Shown: piece after piece, positions 45,951 through 58,601 of the stretch | Layout: each line of letters begins with the position of its first letter | Numbering within the stretch: the stretch's first letter is position 1 | Origin: Copromyces sp. CBS 386.78 | Lineage: Eukaryota; Ascomycota; Sordariomycetes; Sordariales; Sordariaceae | Assembly: GCA_030685235.1 (NCBI GenBank) | Contig: MU839103.1 | Coordinates: 186,001 to 250,000, forward strand | Reading direction: 5' to 3' | DNA length: 64,000 nucleotides | Notes under the pieces: generated by a model | What the model saw: only the letters and a program-made list of their open reading frames with translations | What the model was told of the DNA's origin: nothing | The model's database searches: none | Translations under genes and position numbers: made by a program

Positions 45951-48296
45951 AGTAATATATAATAAGGAGGAAATATTTAACCCTATTATTTCCTTCGTTA
46001 AATTCGAAGAAGTCCGCTACAAATCTCTTCCTTAATTTATAGCCGCAGTCTCTACATATATAATAAACTTATTGTTTAATCTTTATTATAGCGTACGCAT
46101 TATATTTAATTAATAATATACTATAAATCCGTACCCTATTAATATTCTAAAGATAGTTGAATACTTATAGTCTTAAATAACCGAATTATAAATATTAAAT
46201 ATTTATTATCTATTTAGAGGGGCGCCGTATATAGGAACTAATTTTATACCGGCGTATTATTCACGAAGTTCTAATAAACGAAAGAAAGATAATTTCTATA
46301 ACCGTTTAACTATAAATAATATTCAAATAATAAAAAAATAATTTATTAATTTTCTTTAAATAGTTATTAGGGGGACGGTAATCTTAATAGAAACCTTACC
46401 TTCGTAATTAGATATAGGAAACGAAGTTAGTAGCGAAATTAGGGCAAAAGGCGACTTCTTTCAACTATAATTTTAAGGGACTATTCTTTCTTCTAATAAC
46501 GACATTAACTTCCTTAAACCCTTTAATTGCTACCTAAGTATTTTTAGCTTATATATACTTATTTAAGTTAATATAATAAAAATAAAGGAAACGAGTAATT
46601 TTATTAAATATATAAAGCGAATTACTAAAATCGAATATTATTAAATTTTTAAGGGGGTAAATTTCCTCCCTAATTTAATATACCCCGTTAATTTAAAAAA
46701 TTAATTTATAAATAATATTACGATTTACGTTAAATAATTATACAATTTCCTATTTCTTAGGAACCCTCCCTTTACCGCTATTTTTAGTTACAATTCTTTT
46801 AACTTCTTTAGTTAATTCGGAATCTTTTATAAAGTTAAATTTAATAATACGTTTAATTAAAGGGAATAACTTCGTAATATATTTAAACCTTATATTTAAA
46901 TTAATATACTAGTATTCTTTTAAGGAGTATAGTCCCTTTTCGTATATTTTATATACGGGTAGATTTACCGCCTTTTTATAGGTTTAAATTTGGGTTTTAT
47001 TCGATTAGAGTTTTTTTTTACTAGATTTAAACCCTTTAAGCTTTTTCTTATTATTTTAACGAACGTCCTTATTATTAGCTTTTTTATTCTAATTCTCGCT
47101 AACAAATCTTTAACTATTAAATTCAATACTAGTTTTACTAGTATTAAAGGCGCTATAATATCTTCCCTTCCCGGTAGTAGCCCTACGTTTTGTAAAATCG
47201 ATATTATATTTCTTAAAATCTTTATAAACTTCTATATATATAAGTATATTATCAGCTATTTATTTATCGAACTTTCAAGTACCTGATACGGATCATTCCA
47301 TGTATGAGTAGCATTTAGACCAAAGGTAGCAATTGATGTGACACGGGATGCGCGCACCTGCCTATGGCTGCAAGGCAGGAAGCGATAAGATAAGAAAAGT
47401 GGAACCGCCCACGAAGGATATCTATCCTTCGTGGCACGGGTTTACCTCTTTCTGATTCTTGATCCTGCATCACGCTTTACACTAGAATAATACCAATGCT
47501 TTTGCACGTCAATGCAGGGTTGTTCTTTGAAGCAAAGGCCTTCCATATCAGTACCTTTATACTAATTAAAGCGTACGATTTTAATTGTATTAATAAAATT
47601 AATATACTAAGAACTAATAACTTTAATCTCTCTAACCCCTATAGTCTAATTATTATTTATAGCGGTAGATTAATTTTAAAGCTAATTAATCTAATTTTTA
47701 GGTTCTTTAATTAAAACGGTAATTAATTTATAATATTGTTTCCTAGCCCGGATTTACTTATTAACGATTTTATAATTAATTATACTCTTTAATTATTAAT
47801 ACTACTTATTAATTTCCTATTCTTCCTTTATAATACTATTTTATAGCCTATAATTAACTAATATTTTTATTTAAGTACGTACGGCCTTATCGCTAGCTAC
47901 GAACTCCTTCTAATCTTTTTTAAAATTGGAATAGAGTGTAAACTTTAATTTAAAGAGTTTTCTATTGAACAAATCTACTTCGGTAGTAAAAGTATTGAAA
48001 ACTATCTTATTTCGCTTTCGGTATTTAATAAGGACTTCTTAAATTCTATCCTAATTTATAATAGTATAAATAATAGTTCCGCTATTGAAAAGGTTGAGCT
48101 CTTCTTTAGCGGTTCGGATCCGCTCTTTAATTTCCTTAATAATAAGGTGTTAACTTAAATAAAGTTACTTCGGTTCGATAGGTCTTTTAATCGTATTTTA
48201 GATCTATTTTGTAAAGGTATTTATATTGTACTTTAATTAGAACATTAGTTCCTAGCAAATCTAATCCTCCCCATCCTTAAAGTAAGTAATATTCTC
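45951..48296 (+). pseudogene. Unassigned decayed coding sequence, split by a solo LTR
   Basis: The plus strand keeps long stretches with few stops (46,990-47,283, then 47,556-48,290) whose frames join across the solo LTR at 47,284. A segment near 47,040-47,200 (FKPFKLFLIILTNVLI, GAIISSLPGSSP) faintly resembles the RNase H side of a Gypsy pol, but the rest does not fit. I do not assign a family. Confidence 0.35.
47284..47550. mobile_element. Solo LTR, not RIP-mutated
   Basis: 267 bases with short inverted ends TGATA and TATCA, flanked by the perfect 5-bp target duplication GTACC (47,279-47,283 and 47,551-47,555). Base composition is normal, unlike the surroundings. There is no internal region, which is the footprint of LTR-LTR recombination. 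It is not similar to the other LTRs in the window. Confidence 0.87.
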
Positions 48297-48301
48297 CTTA
48301 G

Positions 48302-48522
48302 TGTAACGGGTCTGCAAGAGTAAGGTATAGCGAGCAGTCGTGTAAGGTTGAAATGCTATATTTGATAAAGAGAGTAAGAGAGAAGATTGCGTAGAAGGCG
48401 TAGTTTGGAAAGGGTTTTGTATACCGTAGCGCTAAGGCTGGGGCATTCGAATTAGAACCCTCGTAGGCCTATGATCTAGCTTGTAGTTAGATTATAGACT
48501 CTAGGGCGCTAGCCCTATAATA
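48302..48522 (-). repeat. 3' LTR of Gypsy element 3
   Basis: 221 bases from TGTAACGGGTC to CCCTATAATA, fitting TG...CA with a RIP-changed last C. It is inferred from its ends, the adjoining purine tract and the downstream integrase, since no second copy lies in the window. Confidence 0.65.
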
Positions 48523-49030
48523 TTACCCCCCTACTCCCCCTTAGGGAGCGCGGCCCTACGTACAAATAATTACGGAATAGTTAAAATTATACGAAAAAAA
48601 ACGAAAATCTAGCCCAACTACACCTAACCGAATACCTATCTAACGGCGTAGAAAAAATATAACACTAAAGAAAAGATATTTATAATTAAACCCCTAAATA
48701 AATGTAGTACGATTATCTATTCCCTACCCGAATCGGCGGGTGTCCTATTAGATATTTACTTTTATAGAGTTGTATTTAAAGGTTTAGGGTACTAAGACTT
48801 ATTTAGGGAATATATTTAGACTGTGCTTATTTAAGAACTTTTTCTACCACGTTGTAAATTTATATTCAATTAATAGTTAGAATTACGGTTATTACCTAAT
48901 ACTTTATATCGCTCTATTTTTTTTACTAGTAAGAGCCTTTATTACTATTGTAATTATAGAGTCGCTTAATATATATCCTTCGTTAGGGACGGGCCTAGTA
49001 GTTTTATACTTATGAAATTAATACGGGTAA
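48523..49030 (-). other. 3' untranslated part of Gypsy element 3
   Basis: The stretch starts with the purine tract (C-rich on plus) and continues as AT-rich sequence with no recognisable domain up to the hairpin island. Confidence 0.35.
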
Positions 49031-49290
49031 CCTAGGTTTGCTTTACAAATACGATGATGGTATTTGAAAGCGTTGTGAAAGATAATGCCGAAGGAAGAAT
49101 TAGGAGCCGAAGGCTCGCCTTGCGGGCGAGCCTCTTATGCAAGCTTCCTTATCTTATCAGGGATCCACCAAGGTAAATCCCTGATTATATCGCGTAGGCG
49201 CGTACTATTCAATTAGAATAGTACGACCCAAGCGACCGCCTTCGGGTAGGTAACTATATAAGTGGCCTAGTTACGTAACTAGGCACTCCT
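49030..49290. other. Chain of four hairpins in a non-RIP island
   Basis: Perfect stems follow one another: 49,111-49,119 with 49,125-49,133 (loop TTGCG); 49,156-49,164 with 49,177-49,185; 49,201-49,210 with 49,216-49,225 (loop AATTA); and the 20-base palindrome 49,265-49,284 (GCCTAGTTACGTAACTAGGC). Composition is normal although the element around it is RIP-mutated. It may be a small inserted element or a piece of mitochondrial DNA with GC clusters; neither is proven. Confidence 0.6.
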
Positions 49291-51096
49291 ATAGCCCTAT
49301 ATAATTTATATACTTAATTTATATATATCCAGTATTAAATCCCGGCTTACAAAGAGAATACTAATATCCTTATTAGGAATGCTCTTATTTCTTCTTACGT
49401 GTAATACGCTTTAGGCGACCTCCCTTCCGCTTTTAATATTCGGTAATTAATTCCTTCGCATTATATAATTCCTCCTCTATTTTCTAACGATTATATTCGT
49501 AATTGTAACCTAACTATTTAATATAATAATTGTAAGTATTATTCTTTTTAAATTTATAATTTAAAATAACTTTAATTTTATAATTAGTATTAAAATCGTT
49601 ATTGTCCGAATTTTACGAATCTTCGATAAGGCGGGGGGGTAGTACCGTTTTATTGAAAGGATTATTACCCTTTAAAGCAAGTTTAAAATGCACAATAAAA
49701 ATTATTAAGTAGATTCTTATTTCTTGTAGGAATTTTAGTTCGTATGCTAATTTACCTATTTTACAAATAATTTTAAAAGGGCTAACGTATTATTAAAATA
49801 TTTTTCGAAAAGGTTTTTCTAGTAAATAATACCCTTTATATAATTTGAAAAATATTTTATCTCCTACTTCCAATTAAATTTATTAGTAATTAATATTATA
49901 ACGATACTTAGTATTTATAATAGTAAAATTTATTATAAAACGAATATTTTCGTAAATATATTTATAAAGGACTTAGTAGTCAACAATATCTTCTAATTTA
50001 AATAATAAGTCGAAGGGAGCGCAAAGTTTATAGCTAAAAAAATATTCGTAAGGAATAGCCTTAATAACGTTAATATATATACTATTAAAGTTAAATTAAA
50101 ATTAAATAATTATATTTAGCTAAACCTTTCTTAGGTTATAGAAAATGTAAAATTATAATACGATTTCGACGGACTAATTCTTTCTTTCGGCTAAACCGTC
50201 TCCTTAAGGGTAATATATAGTAATTATTAATAATTTAATACCTATTACCTTTTATATTCCTTTCTAAAGCGCTAATATAAATTTATAATCCTAATTTAAA
50301 ATAATAATTATAAATATGCCCCAATTGTATAATAATAATATATATACAATTATTTTACCTTAATCTTCGGCTATATATATTAAATAACAGGGAATTAATA
50401 ATAATTATTTAAAAGATTTATTTATAATAGGAACTATATAATCGAAATTATTATATCTTTCTAAATATTATAGCGTACTAATAACTAATACTTCGGGGAG
50501 GCCTATAATAAAATCGATAATAATCGTATATATCAGTAGAATATTTTCTAGCTTAATAGACTAATAATCGCCAATTAGAACAGTATAATCTATTTAATTA
50601 AAATTATAAATAAAGTATTTCTAAACGTAAGTTTTAACGAAATATAATTTCTTGAAGAAAGAGAATCCTTTTAGGTTGTATATTATTTTATTTCTATTAA
50701 AATAATATTTTTCGTCGTATACCTTTTAAAGGATTTCCTAAATATATTCGTAAAAAATACAAAGTATTTTAATATTATTATCTTATTAATTATAGAGGAA
50801 ACCCTATTAATTAATAATAAAAGGATATCTAGGGCGATAAAAACCGCTTCTATCCTTAATAACGAAATCCTTAAAGTCTTCGAAGACCTTCGTAAATTTT
50901 ATATTCTTTTTATAAATATTAACAAAGCGTTTACGCGTAGCGGTATTTAATATAGCCTCTAAATAAATATAAAAAATGTCTTTTACGAATTAGATATTAT
51001 TAAATATTACTTTACCTTCGGGGTTGCCGTTATTATCTTTAATTTTTAAATAATTTAAAGCGTCTAGGAAGAAATTAAGCCTACCGGGTATATAAT
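49291..51096 (-). pseudogene. Gypsy element 3 integrase relic
   Basis: The minus strand reads as a Tf/Gypsy-type integrase. A block like FKK.Y.V..YV at about 50,640-50,690 is followed by NF..IDYTVLIGDY and then IIIDFIIGLPEV at 50,495-50,526. The latter is the start of the catalytic core (family: I.MDFI.GLP). Stops are of the RIP kind. The sequence is cut by the insertion of Gypsy 2 at 51,097. Confidence 0.7.
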
Positions 51097-51373
51097 TGTA
51101 AGGGGACAGCAGAGCGATACGCAGGTGCTGGCCAGAAGGTAATCTATTAAAGTTCTACGAAGGGAAAAGGGGAGAAAGACTAGCCCGTAGGGCAGTTTGG
51201 CTATTTATCCTTTTATAGCCGTATGCCGTACGTAAATACCTAGCTACCTAAAGTAGCCTAGTAGGGGTTGGAAGAGCCCTGAAGGTGCTCGAAAGGCATG
51301 CCGGCTTACTATACCGGCACCGGTCTAACTAACCGTATACTAAATACCAATACTAAACGCCAAACCTATAATA
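51097..51373 (-). repeat. 3' LTR of Gypsy element 2
   Basis: 277 bases. The left half is nearly unmutated, while the right half carries many G-to-A changes relative to the partner. Confidence 0.92.
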
Positions 51374-51699
51374 TTAACCCCCCCCTTCTTTAATTACAAA
51401 TACGTCGCGTAAACTACATTTATTATTTATATTAACCAAATCTTACCCCTCTTCCAAACTTACTCTCTCTCTCTCTCTTACTCCCTATTAATAACTATAA
51501 TTATAGTATTAATATACCTTCGCCTAAATATCCTTCTTTACTTAATACTTTATTACCCTTATTACTAATCCTTTACTATCTCCCGACTATTTCTAGAATT
51601 TAGAACCTATTATTCTAATTTACTCCTACTAATTAATATACCTTCTAATTTATTTCCCAATTCTAACCCTTTTAAATTCCACCCTATTACGCCCGCACC

Positions 51700-52988
51700 C
51701 TATATATCCGAAATAATCGCTACCGTACCGCCGCCGTCTAATACTAAGAAGTCCGCCCGCGCCGCTATTATTAGAACAACGCCGTAATAGTACTCTAAAT
51801 ATATAAATATTAAGGATATTAACGCCTACGTACCTATAAAAGGCCGGGATTACTATACGCCCTACTTTAAAGCTAAAAAGGCTAATATTTACTATACTTA
51901 ACCCTTTACCGTTTAAGAGCGGTATACCGCTTAATTAATACGTAACTACCCCGTTAATAAAGGTATTATAGCGGAAACTTATAATTTCTTCCGGAAAACG
52001 GTAGTAATTACCCGCTACCTAAACGAATTAGAAAAGGATAGCCTTACTATTAAATAAATCGCCCTATAAGTTTTAAATTATTTTTATACTTATATTTTTT
52101 AAAGATACCGCCTATAAAATTTTTAATTACCCTATAGGGGTCGAACCGCTTACCGCCGCTACTCTAATCGCCGCTATAATATTTCTAGCTACAATTCCGG
52201 TAAGCTCTAAATCTATACCCTTTACTACCCTAATAAAAGTATAATAAATTCTAAATAAATTAAGGGAAGAATTTCGCTCCCTCCGTACTAATTAGAATAA
52301 TTAGGCTAACTCTTAAACTTTTATTTTCGCCGAATTTTCCTATACTAGCCGTAAAGCCGCTACTACCGCTAAAATTACCGTCAAAAACATTATTACCGCT
52401 ACCTAGTCCGCTATTACTACCGCTAAATTTATAGTAACCACCGCTCTAAATATTATTATAGGTATTCATATTATTATTTCCGGGTTCGAATCCCGTTTTA
52501 CTAAATTCGATTCCTAATTTAATATTATCGGTAATAGGGTTACAATACTAAATATCCACACCTCTAAATTCGAATCCTAATATACTATCGTTCAATCGAC
52601 TTTCGGCTAAATTTTAATTCGCTTTAATAAATTAAAAGAGAAGGAGAAGGAAAAGGAGAAGGAAAAACGTAGGGTAATAGAAGTAGAAAAAAATAATAAT
52701 AATAATTTAGGGCCTAATATTCGCATTCAGTTAATTATATTATTTAGGAGTATAATTAGAAGTACTAATATTACTACTATTAAATTGGAAGAAGTAATAA
52801 GGATAGGGGAGGAAGTAAAAGGGGTAGAAGAATTAGAAAAAACCGAAGAAAAGAAGAAGGAGAAGACTAAAAAGAGAATTTATTTTATTAGTATTAACGA
52901 AGAGGACAAGGCTGAAGAAGAGATTCCTACTAAGAAGAAGAAGCGGCCTACCCGCCGGGCTAAAAAGCCTTCGGCTTCTACGTTCTAA
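51700..52988 (+). pseudogene. Antisense accessory reading frame in Gypsy element 2
   Basis: Between pol and the 3' LTR the sequence reads better on the plus strand, opposite to pol. Around 51,810-52,080 a frame with only RIP-type stops contains INAYVPIKGRDYYTPYFKAK. The end, 52,785-52,988, is fully open for 67 codons and closes in a Lys/Arg-rich tail (PTKKKKRPTRRAKK, then SASTF). The charged, well-kept end suggests a nucleic-acid-binding or nuclear-targeted product. I do not recognise the family. Antisense frames in this position are known from some plant Gypsy elements. Confidence 0.45.
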
Positions 52989-52999
52989 ATATTAGAAAA

Positions 53000-55900
53000 C
53001 CTTAATAATACTATAAAATTAAGTTTCGGTTTACTTATCTTAAAGGAAACCCCTTAATTAAATTACTTTACCTAACCTTTATACCCTTTCTTTAATATTA
53101 CTAATATTAACTAATCTCCCCTCCGTTTAATTTTATCCTTTATAAATTAATCCGCTAATTTATCGTTAATTCGAATATCCCCGTACTTCTTTTCGAAGGT
53201 CTCTAACACTTTAAATTCTATAAAGTCCTTTAAAGGATATTATAAAAATTTATAATACCCTACCTACTTTACTAATACTTTTTTATTCGTTAGCGAACCG
53301 CTTACGTATAATATTTCTTCTACAAAGTATTCCTTTTTACCCTCTATTAGAATTAACAAAAATTAGTAATCTATAATAACCTACCCTAATAAAAGGTTAT
53401 CTATAGCCTTCCAAAGGAAATTAACGTAGAAAATATTATAAATATTATTTAATAAATTAGTAAACTCTATAACTAATAGGGAGAAAATTCGAAAAACGGT
53501 ATATTTAATATACAATTAATTAAACTTCTTTTTAAATTTAGAAAATATATAATTCTTAAAATTTAACTAAACTTTATAACTAACCTAAAAATATTTAACG
53601 GGTCGGCGGGTACAATTAATATACTTCTCTTATTCCTAAGCCGCTACGGCTATAGTAATTTAATAAATATTTATAATTTATAATAATTTTTTAACAAATT
53701 ATTAAATTCGGACGTTCGTTAAGATACGGGAATTTCCAACCGATTCGGGGGTAATTAATATTATAATTTCGAAGTCAAAACTATATACAGCGAAGAAAGG
53801 AAATATACCGATAAACGTATTAATACGATTATTAATTATTAATTAGGCTATTAGGTACTACTTATACTAATCGTCTTAAACCTAATTAATATAGGCTTTT
53901 AAAAAGGCCTAGACCTTTTAATTTATCTTCTTAAGACTATTATTAATTTACAAGTAGTAGGCCGTACTTAATAATTACTTAATGCCTAATAATTTATAGA
54001 GTCTTCTCTAGAACCGTTTAGTTTAATTAGAATTTCAATTACTAACGATTAATTATAACCAATTATAATATTAGACGAAATAACTTAAAAACCTTTCAAT
54101 ATAAATCTCTATATCTATTAATAATATAAATTCTAAAATAACGTTCTTACTAAAGCGGTCCTTAATAATTAGAAAATAAATATTACCTCCTAACTTTAGG
54201 AAATCAATAATAAAATCTATTTAAATATCGCGGAAAAATTAATTAGGGATTAGTAAAAATTATAGGAACCCTCTCCGTTAATCTTTCTAATACTTAATTA
54301 AACCCTAAATATAATAATTACAAAAGAACTAACGTATATATATATTTAATAGTAATTAGTAGAAATATCGGGTAAGAGCCGTTATAGTACCCTCTCTACC
54401 CAGGTACTTTAGAACTTAAAAATTATAAGTAATTTAAATAATTTTTGTACGGAGGGTATTAAATTCCCGATTACAATTAAAAAGCTTTATAACCTCGGAC
54501 TCGGTAACTATAAGGCTCCCGGGAATTTAGAACTTATTCTTATATTATAGCCGCCCTATATCGTTTATTAAACAATCTACGATTTAGAACTATAACTTCG
54601 TAAAAAAAAATCCCATTCGTTACCCTTAACCATTTAGAATATTTATTAATAAAGGGAATCCTTTATAATAATAATATTCCAAAACTATTATAAATCCGGA
54701 TCTTTAAATATTCGTATACCCTTCCCCTCCGCTAATACGGGAGTTCGAATCCTTATAATTAAAATTCGTACGTAATTCTATAGTACGGAATCGGAAATGA
54801 GTTAGAAGTTTCGAACCTCTTAATTATCGTCGGTTAACCGGTTTTAATTGTAGCGGGATAGGGCGTTTAGGACTATTACCTCCTTACCTAGGTAATATTA
54901 GAATTCGAAATTAAAATAGGAGAAATATTCGGCCTATTAAACTTACCGTTCGGAAAAGTACTACCGGGTTATAAAGTACTCCAAATTTTAATAATTAATA
55001 AAAATAGTAAAAGTTTTATAATTATAAAATTTTACCTACTATTCCTTTAGATATTCGATAATAGTAAATATTTTTTTATTATAAATAAAGTAGTTATATT
55101 TAACTAAAATTAATTTTTCAGAATAGAAGGCGACGATTTTCTACTAATTATTAACTTTTTAAGTAAAGTAATTACTTAAGGCGAACCTACTATAGTCAAT
55201 CTCTAAAAACGTCGGGCAATTTAAATCCTATTCTAAAAAAATAATACTTATATAAATAGGATCTTTAATAATTAGAAAGCTTCTTCGTAAATAACTATCT
55301 ATTCGAATATTATTCTTTTACCCGTTAATATTATAAGTAGTATTATAATCGTAGAAAAGTTTAATATAAATATTTAATAATAATTAACGAAGCCGAAGAA
55401 GCTACGGACATCCTTTTAAGAAATTAAAGCCGCCTACTCGAAGATCGCCTTAACTTTATTTAAATTAATTTAAATATTTACGCCCGTATAAATAATAAAA
55501 CTTAAATACTTAATTTTCTTTATAGCGAATTCGTATTTATCCGGGTTAAAATAAAGGTTAGCGTCCCGAAGGCGCTCTAGAACTAACTGGACCTTCTCTA
55601 TATAATCCTTTTTAGAACTATTTATAAAGATTAAAATATTATTTATATAAACCGAATAAAAATTATTTAAATAATTGCCTAATATATTATTAATATACTA
55701 TTAAAAGGCAGCTAGAATACTATAAAGATTAAACGGTACTACTAATTATTCAAATAATCTATATCTAATCCGAAATACTATTTTATATTCCTCTCCTTCC
55801 GCTATACGGATTTTATAAAACGCTTATACTATATCGATTTTTAAATATTATATTATACCCTTTAATACTTTAAAAGTTTTACAGATAAATAGTAAAGGGT

Positions 55901-58300
55901 AATAATTAATACGTATAATAACATTAAAAATTTAATAATTATAATAGAACTGGAGGCCGCCGCCGGGCTTCCAGACGAAAAGTATTAGAATACCGGCTTT
56001 AGAACTGCTAATTCGGATAAACCCCTTATTTAATAAATTTTATAGTATCTTCTTAAATACCAAAAATTCTTCTCGAAATGTATTATATAGTAGGCTGTAT
56101 AAAAGGGGGATATTTTTACCGTTAAGACCCTTCTTAAGTTCTATCTTTAAATTAATACTTAATTTATATTTATTAAGTTAGTCGGCCTCCTATTTCCAGA
56201 ATAGGGGCAGGAAATCCCAAAATTCCCGGGGGATAACCTATTAGAATTCTTCGTCGGTATAGACCCTTTTAAGGGCTAAAACTTTTTCAATATCTTTTAT
56301 TATAATAATAAAAATAGAAGTATCTACGATATTTTAACCGTATTTCTTTTTAATACGCTTATATATACTAACGAAGGTAATAATAATAACGTAAATTACT
56401 CCTTTAAACTCCTATAGTATTAAAGAAGGCTTAAACCTTCTTAAGTTAATATAGTCGACTTAAAATTCTATAGCCCCGTATTAAAAACGTCTTTTGTACA
56501 GGATAAAATATACTTTATTAATTATAAACTAAAATTTATTTAGAATAATAAAATATTCCAATTCTAAAACGATATAAATATAAGTAGGGGAATTTTCCTT
56601 TATAATTTAAAAAAAATAGGCGATACTTTAAATAATTACGCCCTCTATAATAATTAAAGTACCCCGGATTTACCGGCCCAAGATAGGAACGACGGGGATT
56701 TAAAAATCTTTAATAACATTTTTACTAATTACAGCGAAATACTAATACCTTTTATTAATAAAGACGTAGAATAAATTTATAGAATTAATAACGATTAGTA
56801 TTAAAGTAGGTTCTATTTCTATTTATAATTTAAATTCTTCTACCTTACTTAATACTTTAGGGGAAAATTCCGGTACCTAACTTTATATTAGAACTATTCT
56901 TTTCCCTATTCTATATCAGAAATATTTAGAGCCTCCCTAATATTCTCCTTATTTTTTAATAAAGGGGTAACCTAAATAATTTAAATACAAATACCTTTAT
57001 TATTTTAAGGATTAATAATTAAAAAATAAGGGTACTTAACGATTATATACTTAGAAACCCTATAGTAAATATAGCGGCCCTCCGTTTTACATTTATTATA
57101 CTCCTTTTAAGGGACTTATTTAATTTAACCTTTCTATTAAAGGGAGGAACTTCTATTACGGGTTCTACGAATATTACGAATATTAATTATAATTATAATA
57201 ATATTTCCGTCGGTATTATATCGAAGCTTAGAAGACGAACTAGAAATAATACTTCGAAATTATTATTAAGTATTAGAGCGACCTAAACTATTAGTAATAA
57301 GTAAATAAACTGTAGAATATCGGTTTCAATTACTATTATTACAAAAAAAAATTTAATAGAAAATTCGGAATTTTCTAATCTTTTCGTATTTACGGACAAT
57401 ATTCTAGAACTATTCTACGTAAGTTAAATAATTATTAAAGAATTTAATTATAAAAAAATAATTATTAAATTTCTTATTAATAATACGGTATAAAAAACTA
57501 AATTTAATTCAATTATCCTAATTATAATTATTAGATTTTAAAAGTTCGTTATTAAAATTAGTATAAAATTTTAAAAATAATTGGCCGTCCTTTTACCATA
57601 TTTTAATAAAATTATTAAGGGTTTAATTTTATATATATTAAGTACCGAAGACTTATTGAATCTATTCGAATAATTCGGCCGGGTTCTCCTAACCCGTAAA
57701 AATTTAATATATTTAATACCCTTCGAATTGCTATTACTTCTTATTAAGTAAAGTATTGAAAATTTCAATCTACGCTACTTTTATATTAGTATAGAAACCT
57801 TTCTTAAAGTCGGTATTATAAATTTTAACGAATTTATTATAATAAAATATAAAGGTATTTATTTTACCGTCCTATTTAAGGAATTCGAGAAGTTTACGCC
57901 GGTAGGGTTTAAAATCCTTATTAAAAGAAGAGGAATTATTTCCAAATTTCTCCTTACTTTTACTATAGTCTTTTTTACTATTAGAATCTTATTTAGTAGG
58001 AAAATTAAATATAGATTTAAAAGTAGGTTAGGAATAAGAGGAGAAGGGAATTATAAATTTAATTTTATTTTTAAATTCGGGGCTCGTTTATAGAACGTAT
58101 ATAAACGAGCCGAATAAGCCGGTAGCGTTAGTACTATTAGTACTTATACTTTAAGTAATATTTCTAATTCCTTCGGTAAGAGGTTAGGGGTCGTAATATT
58201 CATCTATATCAATATCAATATTATTATCGTTCAATATAGTAAAAATAACTATTCTAATACTAATATATTACCGCGCTTATAGCTACAGGTAATCCTTCCT
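53000..58300 (-). pseudogene. Gypsy element 2 gag-pol relic
   Basis: The minus strand carries, towards lower coordinates, a basic gag remnant (57,571-57,768), reverse transcriptase with YINNILIFINSSK (for Y.DDILIFS) at 55,615-55,655 followed by LVLERLRDANL, RNase H, and an integrase end with LSTAYYLQI....KKIN.KV.AFL at 53,890-53,990, which corresponds to LSTAYHPQTDGQTER. RIP changes break all frames, so no protein can be made. Confidence 0.78.
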
Positions 58301-58324
58301 TCCAATAAGTAAGGTAGAACCTAA

Positions 58325-58601
58325 TATAAGGGGACAATAAAGCAATACGCAAGTACTAGCTAAAAAGTAATCTATTAAGGTTCTACGAAGGGAAAAGGGG
58401 AGAAAGATTAGCCCGTAGGGCAGTCTAGCTATCTATCCTTTTATAGCCGTATACCGTACGTAGATGCCTAGCTACTTGAAATAGCCTAGTAGGGGTTGGA
58501 GGAGCCCCGAGGGTGCTCGAGGGGCGTGCCGGCTTGCCGTACCGGCACCGGTCTGGCTAACCGTGTGCCAGATGCCAGTACTGGGCGCCAGACCCATAAC
58601 A
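58325..58601 (-). repeat. 5' LTR of Gypsy element 2
   Basis: 277 bases. The right half is nearly unmutated and GC-rich, while the left half is RIP-mutated, the mirror image of the 3' LTR. Confidence 0.92.

Larger units (their letters stand above)
51097..58601 (-). mobile_element. Ty3/Gypsy LTR retrotransposon 2, complete, nested
   Basis: 7,505 bases bounded by 277-base LTRs, with a perfect 5-bp target duplication ATAAT (51,092-51,096 and 58,602-58,606). The right LTR keeps its CA end (CATAACA) and the left keeps its TG start. The purine tract (minus GGGGGGGTTAAT) adjoins the left LTR, so the element reads on the minus strand. Confidence 0.92.
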
